A stretch of DNA of 64,000 nucleotides from an uncultured bacterium (lineage in GTDB: Bacteria > Verrucomicrobiota > Kiritimatiellia > CAIVKH01), in assembly GCA_903906425.1 (NCBI GenBank), contig CAIVKH010000002.1:1-64000 (forward strand). Direction: 5' to 3'. Under the pieces are notes generated by a model. That model saw only the letters and a program-made list of their open reading frames with translations. It ran no database searches and had not been told where the DNA came from. The position numbers and the translations under genes are program-made. Positions 46,101 to 53,223 of this stretch are shown one piece after another (position 1 is the stretch's first letter; each line of letters opens with the position of its first letter).

Positions 46101-49100
46101 CATGCTCGCGGATCGGCCTCGCCATACGATGCCCGGGCCAGCACAAGCGAATGGCCTGCGCCCGCCGACGCCACAGGCCAGGGCAATTTATTGTTGTACG
46201 TCACATCGAGATAAACCGCATCGAGTTCATTTCGCAGGCGGATTGTGTCGCCGTTATCAGACAGTGATCCCGTGTACGGCCCGAACAAGTTGCTTGTCAA
46301 ACCGTACACCGCAATGATATCTGCCGGGACTTTTGCGACGACAAGAAACGCGCCTGCAGCGAGCACAGTTCCAGTCGCGAAGGTGTAGCTGATCCCGCCG
46401 GAAAGACGATAGCCGCTCATGTCTTCGGCGATGGATTGCGAGTTGAAGATTTCGACAAACTCCAAATTCTTTCCGTCAACACGCGGTTTTGGGGCATACA
46501 TGATTTCGGAAATGGCCAGTCCGCAGCGGCGCGACGACGGTCCAAGCGGCTCGTATTTCTGAACGAACGTCCCCAGTCCTGATCCCGTCGCGTCTGTGAA
46601 GTCGCGAAATTGCACGGTTGTTGTGAGATTCGTCTGATGGCTCGAAACGGCGATGCCGAGATAACACGCCGCAGGCATGGACGTGATGGCGACGCTGCCC
46701 ATGAACTGCCAGTTCGCTCCATCCATGCTGGCATAGCTGTAGAACGTGTTCGTCGCGCGCTGCAACCGCAGCCATGTATTCGGATAATTCACTGGCGCCG
46801 AACCGCTCATCACCGCCGTCGAGTTGTTCGTCGCGCGATATTCGAAATAACAGCCCGCAATTGTCGGTGTGGCAAAAGACGCGGCAAAGGCGCTGTTAGT
46901 CTGCAAATCCGCACGCGCCATCAGGCCCGCACGACTCCAGGCATCCACGAGACCGAGCGACGCGACGCGAACCTTCACATCGAAATCACCGGTGACTTGT
47001 TGCCACCACAGGCTGAATTGGTCGGACATGTCGCGGATGTCGCTGCCCGCCGCCGTCACATCAAATCCGTTGCTGCTGACGAACGTCACCGCCGAGGTGA
47101 TGGCGGGATTTCCGATTTCCGCCGGCGTGTACGGCAGCGCAACGAAACTCACGAGAGGACTTGCGAGCGAATTTGAAGGTGTCGCGGCATCGAAAATGTT
47201 GGTCAATGCGATGCAGTAATTGCTGCCATAATTCAGCGGTGAGGTCGTCAGCGTCACGGTGGTGCTGCTCGAATTGACCGAACACGCGCTGACAATAATT
47301 CCTCCGTTTGTGAATGAATAGTTCGCCGAATTTGTCGCATTCGAAACGTAGAGCGGCTCAGAGAAGACCAGTTGCACGTTCGTGGGACCGATGTTGAACA
47401 CGCGAGCGACAACTGGCCTGTTTGTATCAAGTGCAACGGTCAGCGTGGCGATGCTGCTGGTTGTCGCGTTGTAAATATTCGTCACAACCACGTCATAGTT
47501 TGCCGTGTCATTGGTCGAGACGGGGGAGAAGAGCAAATTCGTGGAGGTGACACCGGAAATCGTGCCGCCATTCGTCATGTTCGCGCCGTTCTTGCGCCAC
47601 TGGTAGTAGAGCGGCGAGGTTCCTGTTGCCCCAACATTCAAACGGGCCGGCCAGCCGTTCGTCACAACCTGCGATTGCGGCGGGATGATGATGGCGGGCA
47701 CAACCGCAACGGTCAGCGTCGCGACGCTGCTGGTTGCGATGCCGAAAATGTTCGTGATGATGACGCGATAATTTCCCGCGTCGGTTGTCGTGGTCGAACT
47801 GATTGTCAGGATGTTTGAGGAAATTCCAGAAAGCGTTCCGCCGTTTGTCAGGTTGATGCCCCCCTTCTGCCACTGATAGATCAGCGGCACCGAGCCGGTC
47901 GCGGCGGTGCTGAAAACCGCCGGGGTTCCGCTCGTCACGATCAGCGATTGCGGCTGGTCTGTGATCACCGGGTTGTAGCCGACTTGCACGGTGGCCGCGA
48001 CGCTGGTGACGCTGCCGTAGATGTTCGTGATGACGACCCGGTAGCTGCCGGCGTCATTCGCCGTGACGAGACTCAGCACCAGCGGATTTGTCGTCGAATC
48101 GGAAACGCTGCCGCCGTCGCTGAGATTCGTGCCGCCTTTCTGCCACTGGTAGGAAAGCGGCGTGGAACCGCCGGCCGTGACGGCGACGCGACCGGTCGTG
48201 CTGACGGCAAGGGCAAGGTCCGGCGGCGGAACAATGACGAACGGCGCGAAGCCGGAGAGCCGGAAGATGTTCGCATTCGTTCCCGATGTCGTGCCGTAAA
48301 TATTTCCATCGGCGCCGAACGCGATGCCGTGAGGACCTGCTCCGTTAGTCGTGGGATTGAACGAACAAAGCGTGACGAGCGCCGCGTTGGTGGCGATGCG
48401 AAAAATTGTGCCACCGAGATTTGTGCCGCCGGCGGCAGTGGTGCCGTAGAAAAAACCATCGCGCCCCGCGATCAGGCCTTCGCCGGGAAGGCCGCCGTCG
48501 CCCGCGCCGTTGAGCGCACGTTGCCAGGCAAGCGTCCCATTGGTGGCGATCTTGAAGACGGTGCCGCTGGCGGCGGTTCCTCCGAGCTCGGTGGAGCCAT
48601 AAAGAAATCCGTCGCCGCCGAGCACGGGCGTTGACTGCGGATTCGCGCCGTTGGTCCCGCCGATGAATTTACAGATCGTGGAAAAATTTCCGGTCGGCGA
48701 GATCGCGAAGACCGTGCCGAGATTGTTCGTGCCGCCGCTGGAGGTCGTGCCGAAGAAGTTTGAGTCGGCGGAATTTTGGACGAGGCCGCCAATGGGGATC
48801 CAGCCGTCGTTCGTCGTGGTAAGCGGGCGCAGCAACGTGAGGATGCCGGCGGTCGTCGTTCTGAAAATCGTGCCGCCCGAATTCACGCCGCCGGTTGACA
48901 TGGTTCCGTAAAGGCTGCCGTCGAGTCCCTGCATCAGCGCGGCGCGCGGCGACGTTCCGTTTGTCGCGGCCAGGCTGCGCAGCACGGTGAACGAACCGTT
49001 TGTGGTGATCTTGAAAATCGTGCCGGCGGCATTCGTGCCGCCCGACGAAGCGGTGCCGTAGAAATTGCTGTCGGCCGCCTGGAACAAACCGCCCTGCGGA

Positions 49101-49387
49101 TTGAAGCCCCGCCCGTCCGCGCCGCTGCTGGCGAAACTGAAAAGTGTCGTGAGCACGCCTGACGGCGCGATGCGAAAAACCGTGCCGCCGCCGTTCGTGC
49201 CGTTGGTGGAGGTCACGCCGTAGAAATTTCCGTCGAGGCCGGCAAACAGGCGGCCCTGCGGCGAGGCACCGTTCGTGCCGCCGGCGAACGAAAATAGATT
49301 CGTCAGCGGCGCGGCGGCCCGCACGGAACAGGACGCAAGGGCCGCCATGGCGAAAGTGGCAAACAGCCATTGGATTTGAGAACGCAT
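40115..49387 (-). CDS. Giant secreted multidomain protein: GloVer, Ig-like, lamin-tail and CotH modules
   Basis: About 3090 residues with a signal peptide (MRSQIQWLFATFAMAALASCS). In order: seven or more GloVer tandem repeats (GGTNGASPQGRLFAGLDGNF style, about residues 25-385), three Ig-like domains with SYQWQKGGTNL (about 400-650), a Big/SbsA-like domain and a concanavalin-like DUF1349-type region. Next come lamin-tail domains (AISEIMYAP, VVINEYLAH, VVINELMYAP), a CotH-like region (about 1650-2150; GNYDSYGWNRGKNN, TWDVDWTMG), further lamin-tail and carbohydrate-binding-like domains, and two cadherin/Ig-like repeats before FYRVLWSP. Probably a cell-surface or secreted adhesion/matrix protein. 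No stop interrupts its 9.3 kb. Confidence 0.9.
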   Translation of the reverse strand: MRSQIQWLFATFAMAALASCSVRAAAPLTNLFSFAGGTNGASPQGRLFAGLDGNFYGVTSTNGTNGGGTVFRIAPSGVLTTLFSFASSGADGRGFNPQGGLFQAADSNFYGTASSGGTNAAGTIFKITTNGSFTVLRSLAATNGTSPRAALMQGLDGSLYGTMSTGGVNSGGTIFRTTTAGILTLLRPLTTTNDGWIPIGGLVQNSADSNFFGTTSSGGTNNLGTVFAISPTGNFSTICKFIGGTNGANPQSTPVLGGDGFLYGSTELGGTAASGTVFKIATNGTLAWQRALNGAGDGGLPGEGLIAGRDGFFYGTTAAGGTNLGGTIFRIATNAALVTLCSFNPTTNGAGPHGIAFGADGNIYGTTSGTNANIFRLSGFAPFVIVPPPDLALAVSTTGRVAVTAGGSTPLSYQWQKGGTNLSDGGSVSDSTTNPLVLSLVTANDAGSYRVVITNIYGSVTSVAATVQVGYNPVITDQPQSLIVTSGTPAVFSTAATGSVPLIYQWQKGGINLTNGGTLSGISSNILTISSTTTTDAGNYRVIITNIFGIATSSVATLTVAVVPAIIIPPQSQVVTNGWPARLNVGATGTSPLYYQWRKNGANMTNGGTISGVTSTNLLFSPVSTNDTANYDVVVTNIYNATTSSIATLTVALDTNRPVVARVFNIGPTNVQLVFSEPLYVSNATNSANYSFTNGGIIVSACSVNSSSTTVTLTTSPLNYGSNYCIALTNIFDAATPSNSLASPLVSFVALPYTPAEIGNPAITSAVTFVSSNGFDVTAAGSDIRDMSDQFSLWWQQVTGDFDVKVRVASLGLVDAWSRAGLMARADLQTNSAFAASFATPTIAGCYFEYRATNNSTAVMSGSAPVNYPNTWLRLQRATNTFYSYASMDGANWQFMGSVAITSMPAACYLGIAVSSHQTNLTTTVQFRDFTDATGSGLGTFVQKYEPLGPSSRRCGLAISEIMYAPKPRVDGKNLEFVEIFNSQSIAEDMSGYRLSGGISYTFATGTVLAAGAFLVVAKVPADIIAVYGLTSNLFGPYTGSLSDNGDTIRLRNELDAVYLDVTYNNKLPWPVASAGAGHSLVLARASYGEADPRAWAASDTIGGSPGAWNPVTTDPLDGVVINEYLAHTDPPLNDYIELYNHSNSPKDLSGAWLSNNALTNKFRIPDGTIIPARGFVCYIDTQLGFRLNKDGDQIFLVNSNQTRVIDAVNFEGQENPVSSGRIPDGGPDFYRLAALTPGTNNGAIRQESVVINELMYAPISGDDNDQYVELYNRASSNIDLSGWSFTSGITFTIPTNTTIPSHGYLVIAANAAHLRSNYANLGTANCIGDWQGKLGHSGDRIAFGLPHTSIVTNGTVVGPYTFYIPVTEVTYEKGGRWGDWSDAGGSSLELIDPDANTRLPDNWADSDESNKTSQWVIVNCTQNLGETVGSPINDNLHVYLLGMGECLVDDVEVVTTNSITNLVVNGSFESGITGWTPQGAFDQSTVEAGGYTGAQCLHVRGSTRGDVGANRIRSPSFTPMTNGAVTFRCKAKWVRGWPELLLRLHGGSMEVPIYLPPPSNLGSPGLPNSRYVTNAGPAIFNVKFSPVFPAMNQAVVVTAQTDDPEGVTNLTLNYRIDPSATYSIVTMTDDGTGADGIAGDGVFSATIPGQSTTNVIAFFVRGVDSLGASNNFPRVLFPQAVNPPRMFPSDALSHECLVRWGEMQMSGSFATYHMWMTKANHDRWTNRAALNNAAVDGTFVYNNYRVVMNAGMMFSGSPYHAGQMTSGPDGGNRCDYICNMPVDDLVLGESGFIFALPGNGSGGDSNDHSSMAEQMSFQVFRKLGLTANYRRYMHVFFNGSQRSTITGVTGSFIYEDPQQPNGEFLNEWFFSSPSGQLHKIEDWFEFNDAATGFSNNDADMQRRIIPGTTSINPAPYRFMWRLRSVNPGESASDYTNFYKMVNVVAPTINNSTDPFNYPLVNNVCDVEQWFREFACERMVGNYDSYGWNRGKNNFLYFVPGGRATILTWDVDWTMGLSGGQPPNASIYGSNDQRITAAQKSAPVLRHYMQAFRDILDGPWRAGYLDGLMDERAAALTANGVNYKVADINTQKWYIIQRRAYIESQVATIQTNFAIINPTNSILANNYLVLTGYAPIELSTLTINGQTQQITWVTSNKWSASVALVSGSNTLNFAGYDRHGTALTNSIASMNYFVTSTNDPPAGEVVFNEILASPLVTDSGFVELFNTSSNTAFDMSGWDVSGIGYTFPSGSVIGPNGYLLLAKDRIAYASAFGTNTVPFNVFSGNISSNGETLSLTIPGPSATTIVSRVRYETVSPWPVITNGASLQLIDATNDISRVSNWDAGRTNSPVQSQPQPQWVYFAATGTFSSTTLYIYLQTAGDIYVDDMRCVTGSIDSGTSYVTNGDFESALSGPWSFAGGNFTGSAISTNFRHAGGASLHVVATAGGTGSGNAILETLASSWSGSTVISFWYLQNTNGGPITVRLSGNGTVATANPNMPASSNTVYVGGYQTPGTTNASRTSLPVYPSLWLNEVQASNISVSVDNAGEHEPWVELFNTGTGTVSLAGLYLSDNYTNLTQWAFPTNATMSSNSFRIVWCDGQTNQTTTNALHSNFRIPPGAGRVALSRMITGTPQIVDYLNYTNLPDNWSYGDIPDGQPFYRRLMYVATPAATNNGAALPATVAINEWMADNKSTITNPVNGKKDDWFELYNFGPTNVDLGGFYLTDNFAAPDQFMIPTNTILAAYGFLLVWADGTTNQNGGDLHVPFNLAKGGEEIGLYSPSKIAVDTVTFGAQQTDVSQGRWTDGDPHIYTMAVPTPRTNNIVSTNNAPPVFTNSPPWHADEMTDFVIVDSAADTDAPPQRIVYAMSGAPPGAALDTNSGTFAWSPAEADGPGTNIFIITATDNGWPPRTATQLVTLIVGEVNRAPQPGVAPVLATYPGSISSVLLPAGDPDIPANTLVFSLDAGAPAGAGVEPASGLVTWQPSYADADSVVTVRVVIADNGVPPLSATGAAIFAVGPVTNLFDTTIGGEAQIIWNAQSGANYRVEFSDDLAASLWRLLTNQAATNSGPVTLPDPAATNALRFYRVLWSP

Positions 49388-49470
49388 CTGCACGTATTTT
49401 TTCCGAGGCAACCGCGCACCATGCCCAAATCTTGCGTCGGAATAAACTCTAACTTACCCGGAACGGAAGT

Positions 49471-49518
49471 TTCCAATCATTGGAAAAGATCGATCCCGCA
49501 ACTTTCCAATCATTGAAA
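49471..49518. repeat. TTCCAATSATTGGAA pair, second copy decayed
   Basis: Copies at 49471-49485 and 49504-49518 (ends TTGAAA), spacer 18 bp, between exbD-like and the giant gene, both minus strand. Confidence 0.88.
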
Positions 49519-49566
49519 AGTCCGATGAGGCGTTTGCCGGCGCGCCCGTCAACGCGCAGCGCGGGT

Positions 49567-50049
49567 TCATCGGGAGCGCGACGCCGGGCCGGTGGAATCG
49601 GGGAGGCGCGTGGCGAGCACGACGTTGGTGTAGCCGGCCGTCAGGGCGGCGGAATAGACGGTCGTCAGCAGCGCGTGGGTGACATCGCCGTCGGCCTCGA
49701 CCAGCAGCGTGTCGCGTGCCGCGGTGGCCGGCGTCTGCCGGAATGCGGGCGCGAGATTTTCCACCGGGATGCGCTCGTCGTGAAAAAAGATCATGCCGCT
49801 GCGCAGCACGGTGACGACATCGCAGCCGGCGGGCGCGCCACCGGTGAACGACGCGACAGGCAGCGACAGGTTCAGCCCCGGCGACAGCAGCCGTTGCGAT
49901 TGCACAAAGTGAAACGCAAAGAGCAGCAGCGCGACGTTGATCCACGGCACCACGAACAGCGTCGTGCGCCGCGGCCGCTTGCACGCCAGCCGCGAGCGCA
50001 GAAACATCAGGCGCTCGTGGGTCGGCATCGCGGCCTGGCCGTTGCTCAT
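49567..50049 (-). CDS. ExbD/TolR-like biopolymer transport protein, variant
   Basis: A 160-residue protein with a basic N-terminus, one transmembrane helix (TTLFVVPWINVALLLFAFHFV, about residues 29-50) and a periplasmic domain with the ExbD/TolR pattern (IPVENLAPAFRQ, LLVEADGDVTHALLTTVYSAALTAGYTNVVLAT). The Asp normally at the membrane position in PLIDV, essential for proton use in ExbD and TolR, reads Asn here (PWINV). Its ATG overlaps the ExbB-like stop (ATGA). It may be a specialised or non-proton-coupled version. Confidence 0.8.
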   Translation of the reverse strand: MSNGQAAMPTHERLMFLRSRLACKRPRRTTLFVVPWINVALLLFAFHFVQSQRLLSPGLNLSLPVASFTGGAPAGCDVVTVLRSGMIFFHDERIPVENLAPAFRQTPATAARDTLLVEADGDVTHALLTTVYSAALTAGYTNVVLATRLPDSTGPASRSR

Positions 50050-50669
50050 TTCTCCTCCTGCTCAAGCCGCGAGAGGAAAAGCAGGATTTCGCCGAAGGCC
50101 CGCTCCATATCGAGCACGACGGATTCGATGCGGCTGACGAGGAGGTTGTGCGCCGCGTAGGTCGGAATCGCGACGACGAGGCTGAAGGCCGTGGAGACGA
50201 GCGCGACCCACAGGCCGCCGTCCAGGTCGCCGGCGTGCAGCAGCGGCGCCTTGATGCCGGCCGTCTGCATGGTGTCCATCAGGCCGAGCGTCGTGCCCAG
50301 CAGGCCGAGCAGCGGCGTGATCTGCGCGATCGTCATCAGCAGCGGAAGCAGCCGCTCGAGCCGCGGAATTTCGGACAGCGCGACTTCCTCCATCGCGCGC
50401 TGGACTCGCTCGCGTCCCTGCTTCTGTTCGAGCACGGCCACGCGGACCATTTGCGCGACGGGCCCCGGCGTCTCCTCGCAAATGCTCACGGCCTCAACGA
50501 GGTTGCCGCGCGAGACGACGTTGAAGATGCCCTTCAAGAAATCGCCGGTCTTGATCTGTGCCCGGTGCAGCTCGAGCAGCCTGCGCATGACGATCCACGC
50601 CGCGATGAGGCCGCAGACGAGAATCAGCATCGTCATCGGCCCGCCCTTGGTGATCCATTCCATCAACAT
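50046..50669 (-). CDS. MotA/TolQ/ExbB proton-channel family protein
   Basis: A 207-residue protein with three transmembrane helices (PMTMLILVCGLIAAWIVM near the N-terminus; LLPLLMTIAQITPLLGLLGTTLGLMDTM; GGLWVALVSTAFSLVVAIPTYAAHNLL). The family core LLGLLGTTLGLMDTM and the Thr-rich third helix are intact. It forms the channel with ExbD/TolR and couples proton flow to outer-membrane work. It begins 4 bp after the TPR gene stop. Confidence 0.92.
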   Translation of the reverse strand: MLMEWITKGGPMTMLILVCGLIAAWIVMRRLLELHRAQIKTGDFLKGIFNVVSRGNLVEAVSICEETPGPVAQMVRVAVLEQKQGRERVQRAMEEVALSEIPRLERLLPLLMTIAQITPLLGLLGTTLGLMDTMQTAGIKAPLLHAGDLDGGLWVALVSTAFSLVVAIPTYAAHNLLVSRIESVVLDMERAFGEILLFLSRLEQEEK

Positions 50670-50673
50670 GATT

Positions 50674-53223
50674 TCAGCCTCCGGTCGCGGCGGCGCGAAG
50701 TTTTTCGATGCGCTGTCGCGCGTCGTCGCCCGCCGGAACGCCGGCGCCGACGACGCGTTCATAAATTTTGATCGCATCCGCGATTTGCTTGTCTTCTTCT
50801 TTCATCGCCGCCGCAGTGAACGCGGCGCGCGTGAACCAGACCGCGTCGGGATAGTTGCCGAGGCGTCGCTGCGATATCCAGCCGTAAACGACGTTCAAAT
50901 AATGTTCGCTGGCATCGGCGCGCCGCCCCGTTTTTTCGAGACATCGCGCAAGCTTGAACTCGGCCTGTAGCTTCAAATCCGCGTTCGCGGTTGCACTGTC
51001 GAGCACGGCCCGGAACGAGGCGAGCGCCTCGCGATAGCGGTCGGGCTTGTCCGTGCCGAGGGTGAACTGGCAGTCGCCCTTGCGCCCGCGGGCCATTTCA
51101 GCCAGCGGCGTCCCGTTCGCGATGCGCGCGGCCTCGTCGAACGCGAGAATCGCGGCGGCATATTCGGCCAGCTCGCTCAGCGCGTCGCCCTGCGCGAAGC
51201 GCGCCTCCGCGAGCAGCGGGCTGTTCGTATAGTTTTTCGCAACCTGGTTGTAGAACGAAACCGCGCGGCGGTAGTCATCGGCGGCGGCGGCGGCGCGGCC
51301 GGCCCAGTAGCACGCGTCGGCAGCGAGCCGGTTGGACGGATAGTCTTTCGCGAGGTCCGCGAATATTTTTTCCGCGACGGGGTAGTCGCGGCGGTTGAAC
51401 GTCTGCTCGCCGAGCCAGAACGCGACGTCGGACGCCCATTTTGACCCGGGAAATTTCAGCAGAAATTGCTGGCCAAGTTCGGCGGCCTTCGTCGTGTCGC
51501 CCTGCAGTTCGATGCACCGCGCGCGCAGAAAAAATGCCTGCTCGGCGGCGGGCGTTTCGGGCGCGTCCTTCAGGATCAGGTCGCAGTCGGAAATCGCGGC
51601 GGTGAAATCACCGGTGTGGTAGCGGACGTTCGCCCGCGCGAGCATCGCGTCGAGCCGGTGTCCGCTCCGCGGATATTGCGTGAGAAAGTCGCCGTAAACC
51701 TGCCCGGCGTTTTGCCAGCGCCCGTTGTCTTCCTGCAATTTTGCCCGGCGCATGATCGCCTGCTCCGCGGCCGGCGTGCCGGCGAACTTCTTCTCAGCAT
51801 CGCGCAGATCGTTTTCCGCCGCGGCTACGTCGCCGAGCTTTGCGCTGGCTTCGGCGGCCTGCAGAAGAATGTCGGGCAGCTTCGCGCTTTCGGGAAATTC
51901 GCCGGCAAATTTTTCGGCCGCCTCGTGGGCGGCCTTGAATTGTCCGGCCAGAAACCGGGCGTTTGCCGCGCGTGCAAGCTGCATTTCTCGTTTCGCCGGC
52001 GGCTGGCCCACGGCGGCTTTTTCGTAGGCATCCGCCGCCTCGCCGAAACGCTGGAGGTTCCAGAGCGAATTGGCCTTGCCCTGCAGCGCGCGCGCCAGGC
52101 CGTTGGTGCCGGGCGCGGATTCCAGATAATGCTGGTAGAACTCCAGCGCCGCCTGATGGTCCTGCGCGGTCATCCGCAGATCACCGAGCGCGAGCAGCGC
52201 CTCGCCGCTGCGCGGCTGCGTCGGAAAAATCCGCACCGTTTCTTCGAGGACCTTGCCGGCCTCCGCGCCGCGCCCGAGCTGCGTCAGCGCGGCGGCCCGG
52301 CGCAGCCGCGCCTCGACGCGCGCATCCGTGTTCGTCGTCAGCGTCTCACCGCGCTGCAGCGCGGTGGCGGCCATCTCAAGATTGCTTCCGCGCTCGTAGA
52401 TCGTGGCCGCGGCAAGCCATCCGCGCGCCGCGATATCCGGCGGCAGGTTCGTCTGCGCCAGCAGCCCGCCGAAGATCAGCCGGGCCTGGTCGTCCGCGCC
52501 GCGCTCGCCCAGCAATTCGCCCAGCCACAGCGACGCCCGCGAGGCCTCGTCGCTGTCGGGATATTCGCGCGCGAGCTGTTGAAGCAGCGGCTCCGCGTCG
52601 CGGTAGCGCAGGTCCTCCATCAGCGCGCCCGCCCAGTCCAGCAGGTTCGCGGGAGCCGCCTCGTCGTGCGGAAATGTCTTGGAAAATTCGGCAAACGTCT
52701 CGAGCGCCTTTTCGCGCCGCGCCGCCTTCAGGTACGCATGCGCCCGCAGCCGCATCACCGCCGGCGCGAGTTTGTCGCCTGGAAACCGCGCCTCGAAATC
52801 GCGCAGCGTTTTCAGCGCGTCATCGGCCTGCCCCTGCTCGAACTGCGCCCGCGCGTGCCAGTACGCAAAGGCGCTCTCGCTCGGCGTGCCCGCGCCCCAG
52901 GCCAGATGCTCCGCCAGAAATTTCGCCGCCTCGGCGGCCTTCCCCTGCGCAAGCAGCGCCTGCGCCAGATACACGGCGCCCTTCGCCTTCGACTTCTGGA
53001 AAAATGACGCGTCGAGATACGCCTCGAATTTCCGCTGCGCCACCGCATAGAAGCCGTCGTGCAGCGCCGCCTTGCCCGCGATCAGGTCCGCATCCGTCTC
53101 CAGCTGATCGTTCACATCGGCGGCGCGCGCCGGCGCGGCGAGCAAAAGCACGGCCACCGCAATTCCCAATGATTGGAAAATCCGCTTCCCTATTTTTCCA
53201 ATGATTGGAAATTTCCGCTTCAT
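50674..53223 (-). CDS. Exported TPR-repeat protein of an ExbB/ExbD operon
   Basis: An 849-residue periplasmic protein made almost entirely of TPR-like units (EALLALGDLRMTAQDHQAALEFYQHYLE, AEQAFFLRARCIELQGDTTKAAEL and many more), recalling the YbgF/CpoB partner of Tol-Pal in longer form. The N-terminus [20 protein letters not shown] plus IAVAVLLLAAPARA acts as signal peptide, and its first 20 residues are a translated TTCCAATSATTGGAA pair. The start ATG overlaps the uvrA stop (ATGA), so it is coupled to uvrA and to exbB-exbD downstream. Confidence 0.88.
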   Translation of the reverse strand: MKRKFPIIGKIGKRIFQSLGIAVAVLLLAAPARAADVNDQLETDADLIAGKAALHDGFYAVAQRKFEAYLDASFFQKSKAKGAVYLAQALLAQGKAAEAAKFLAEHLAWGAGTPSESAFAYWHARAQFEQGQADDALKTLRDFEARFPGDKLAPAVMRLRAHAYLKAARREKALETFAEFSKTFPHDEAAPANLLDWAGALMEDLRYRDAEPLLQQLAREYPDSDEASRASLWLGELLGERGADDQARLIFGGLLAQTNLPPDIAARGWLAAATIYERGSNLEMAATALQRGETLTTNTDARVEARLRRAAALTQLGRGAEAGKVLEETVRIFPTQPRSGEALLALGDLRMTAQDHQAALEFYQHYLESAPGTNGLARALQGKANSLWNLQRFGEAADAYEKAAVGQPPAKREMQLARAANARFLAGQFKAAHEAAEKFAGEFPESAKLPDILLQAAEASAKLGDVAAAENDLRDAEKKFAGTPAAEQAIMRRAKLQEDNGRWQNAGQVYGDFLTQYPRSGHRLDAMLARANVRYHTGDFTAAISDCDLILKDAPETPAAEQAFFLRARCIELQGDTTKAAELGQQFLLKFPGSKWASDVAFWLGEQTFNRRDYPVAEKIFADLAKDYPSNRLAADACYWAGRAAAAADDYRRAVSFYNQVAKNYTNSPLLAEARFAQGDALSELAEYAAAILAFDEAARIANGTPLAEMARGRKGDCQFTLGTDKPDRYREALASFRAVLDSATANADLKLQAEFKLARCLEKTGRRADASEHYLNVVYGWISQRRLGNYPDAVWFTRAAFTAAAMKEEDKQIADAIKIYERVVGAGVPAGDDARQRIEKLRAAATGG
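53164..53210. repeat. TTCCAATSATTGGAA pair forming a signal peptide
   Basis: Copies at 53164-53178 (variant TCCCAATGATTGGAA) and 53196-53210 (perfect), spacer 17 bp, inside codons 4-20 of the TPR gene. Confidence 0.93.
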
